A DNA stretch of 5,513 nucleotides, taken from NCBI GenBank assembly GCA_031262285.1, contig JAISHZ010000328.1:1-5513 (forward strand), in the 5' to 3' direction. Below, one piece after another: positions 5,487-5,513 of the stretch. The position numbers and the translations under genes were made by a program. Below the pieces are notes generated by a model, which worked only from the letters and a program-made list of their open reading frames with translations, was not told the DNA's origin and searched no databases. Every line of letters starts with the position of its first letter. Position 1 is the stretch's first letter. The stretch comes from Lachnospiraceae bacterium. GTDB taxonomy: Bacteria; Bacillota_A; Clostridia; Lachnospirales; Lachnospiraceae.

Positions 5487-5513
5487 GAGATGAGACCAAG
5501 TGAAAATGAGCGC

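Overview
The window looks like chromosomal DNA of a low-to-moderate-GC Firmicute, most likely class Clostridia. This rests on strong AGGAGG-type ribosome sites, a recA gene under Gram-positive (DinR-type) LexA boxes and directly followed by recX, an Est1E-like esterase, and a surface protein whose C-terminus resembles a sortase signal. The taxonomic call is an inference from these traits, not from a database search.

Layout. Positions 1-810 hold the 3' end of a cell-surface protein gene (+), closed by a strong 18-bp terminator hairpin that it probably shares with the convergent alpha/beta hydrolase (feruloyl/cinnamoyl-esterase type) at 945-1694 (-). The gene-poor stretch 1695-2394 carries the hydrolase promoter, an inverted repeat, a helically phased A-tract repeat in front of a good + strand promoter, a hairpin terminator, two tandem 48-bp units, and a 115-bp element with terminal inverted repeats and a perfect 5-bp direct duplication. 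A cyclase-family metal hydrolase (KynB-like) is at 2395-2964 (-). Behind its start lie a structured leader and a second, diverged copy of the same small element (3132-3240). From 3515 an SOS-type promoter with two LexA boxes drives recA (3584-4798) and the overlapping recX (4755-5372). The right edge (5373-5513) is non-coding and carries a second copy of a repeat also seen upstream of recA.

How the parts work together. recA and recX form one SOS-regulated unit: RecA is the recombinase and RecX its modulator, with recX starting inside the end of recA. The esterase and cyclase are separate single genes with no visible pathway partner. The most unusual part is the repeat-rich interval 1825-3290. 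It contains two same-orientation MITE-like elements bracketing the cyclase gene, a candidate small-RNA transcription unit, and several palindromic or tandem repeats. No complete transposase, CRISPR array, rRNA or tRNA is visible.
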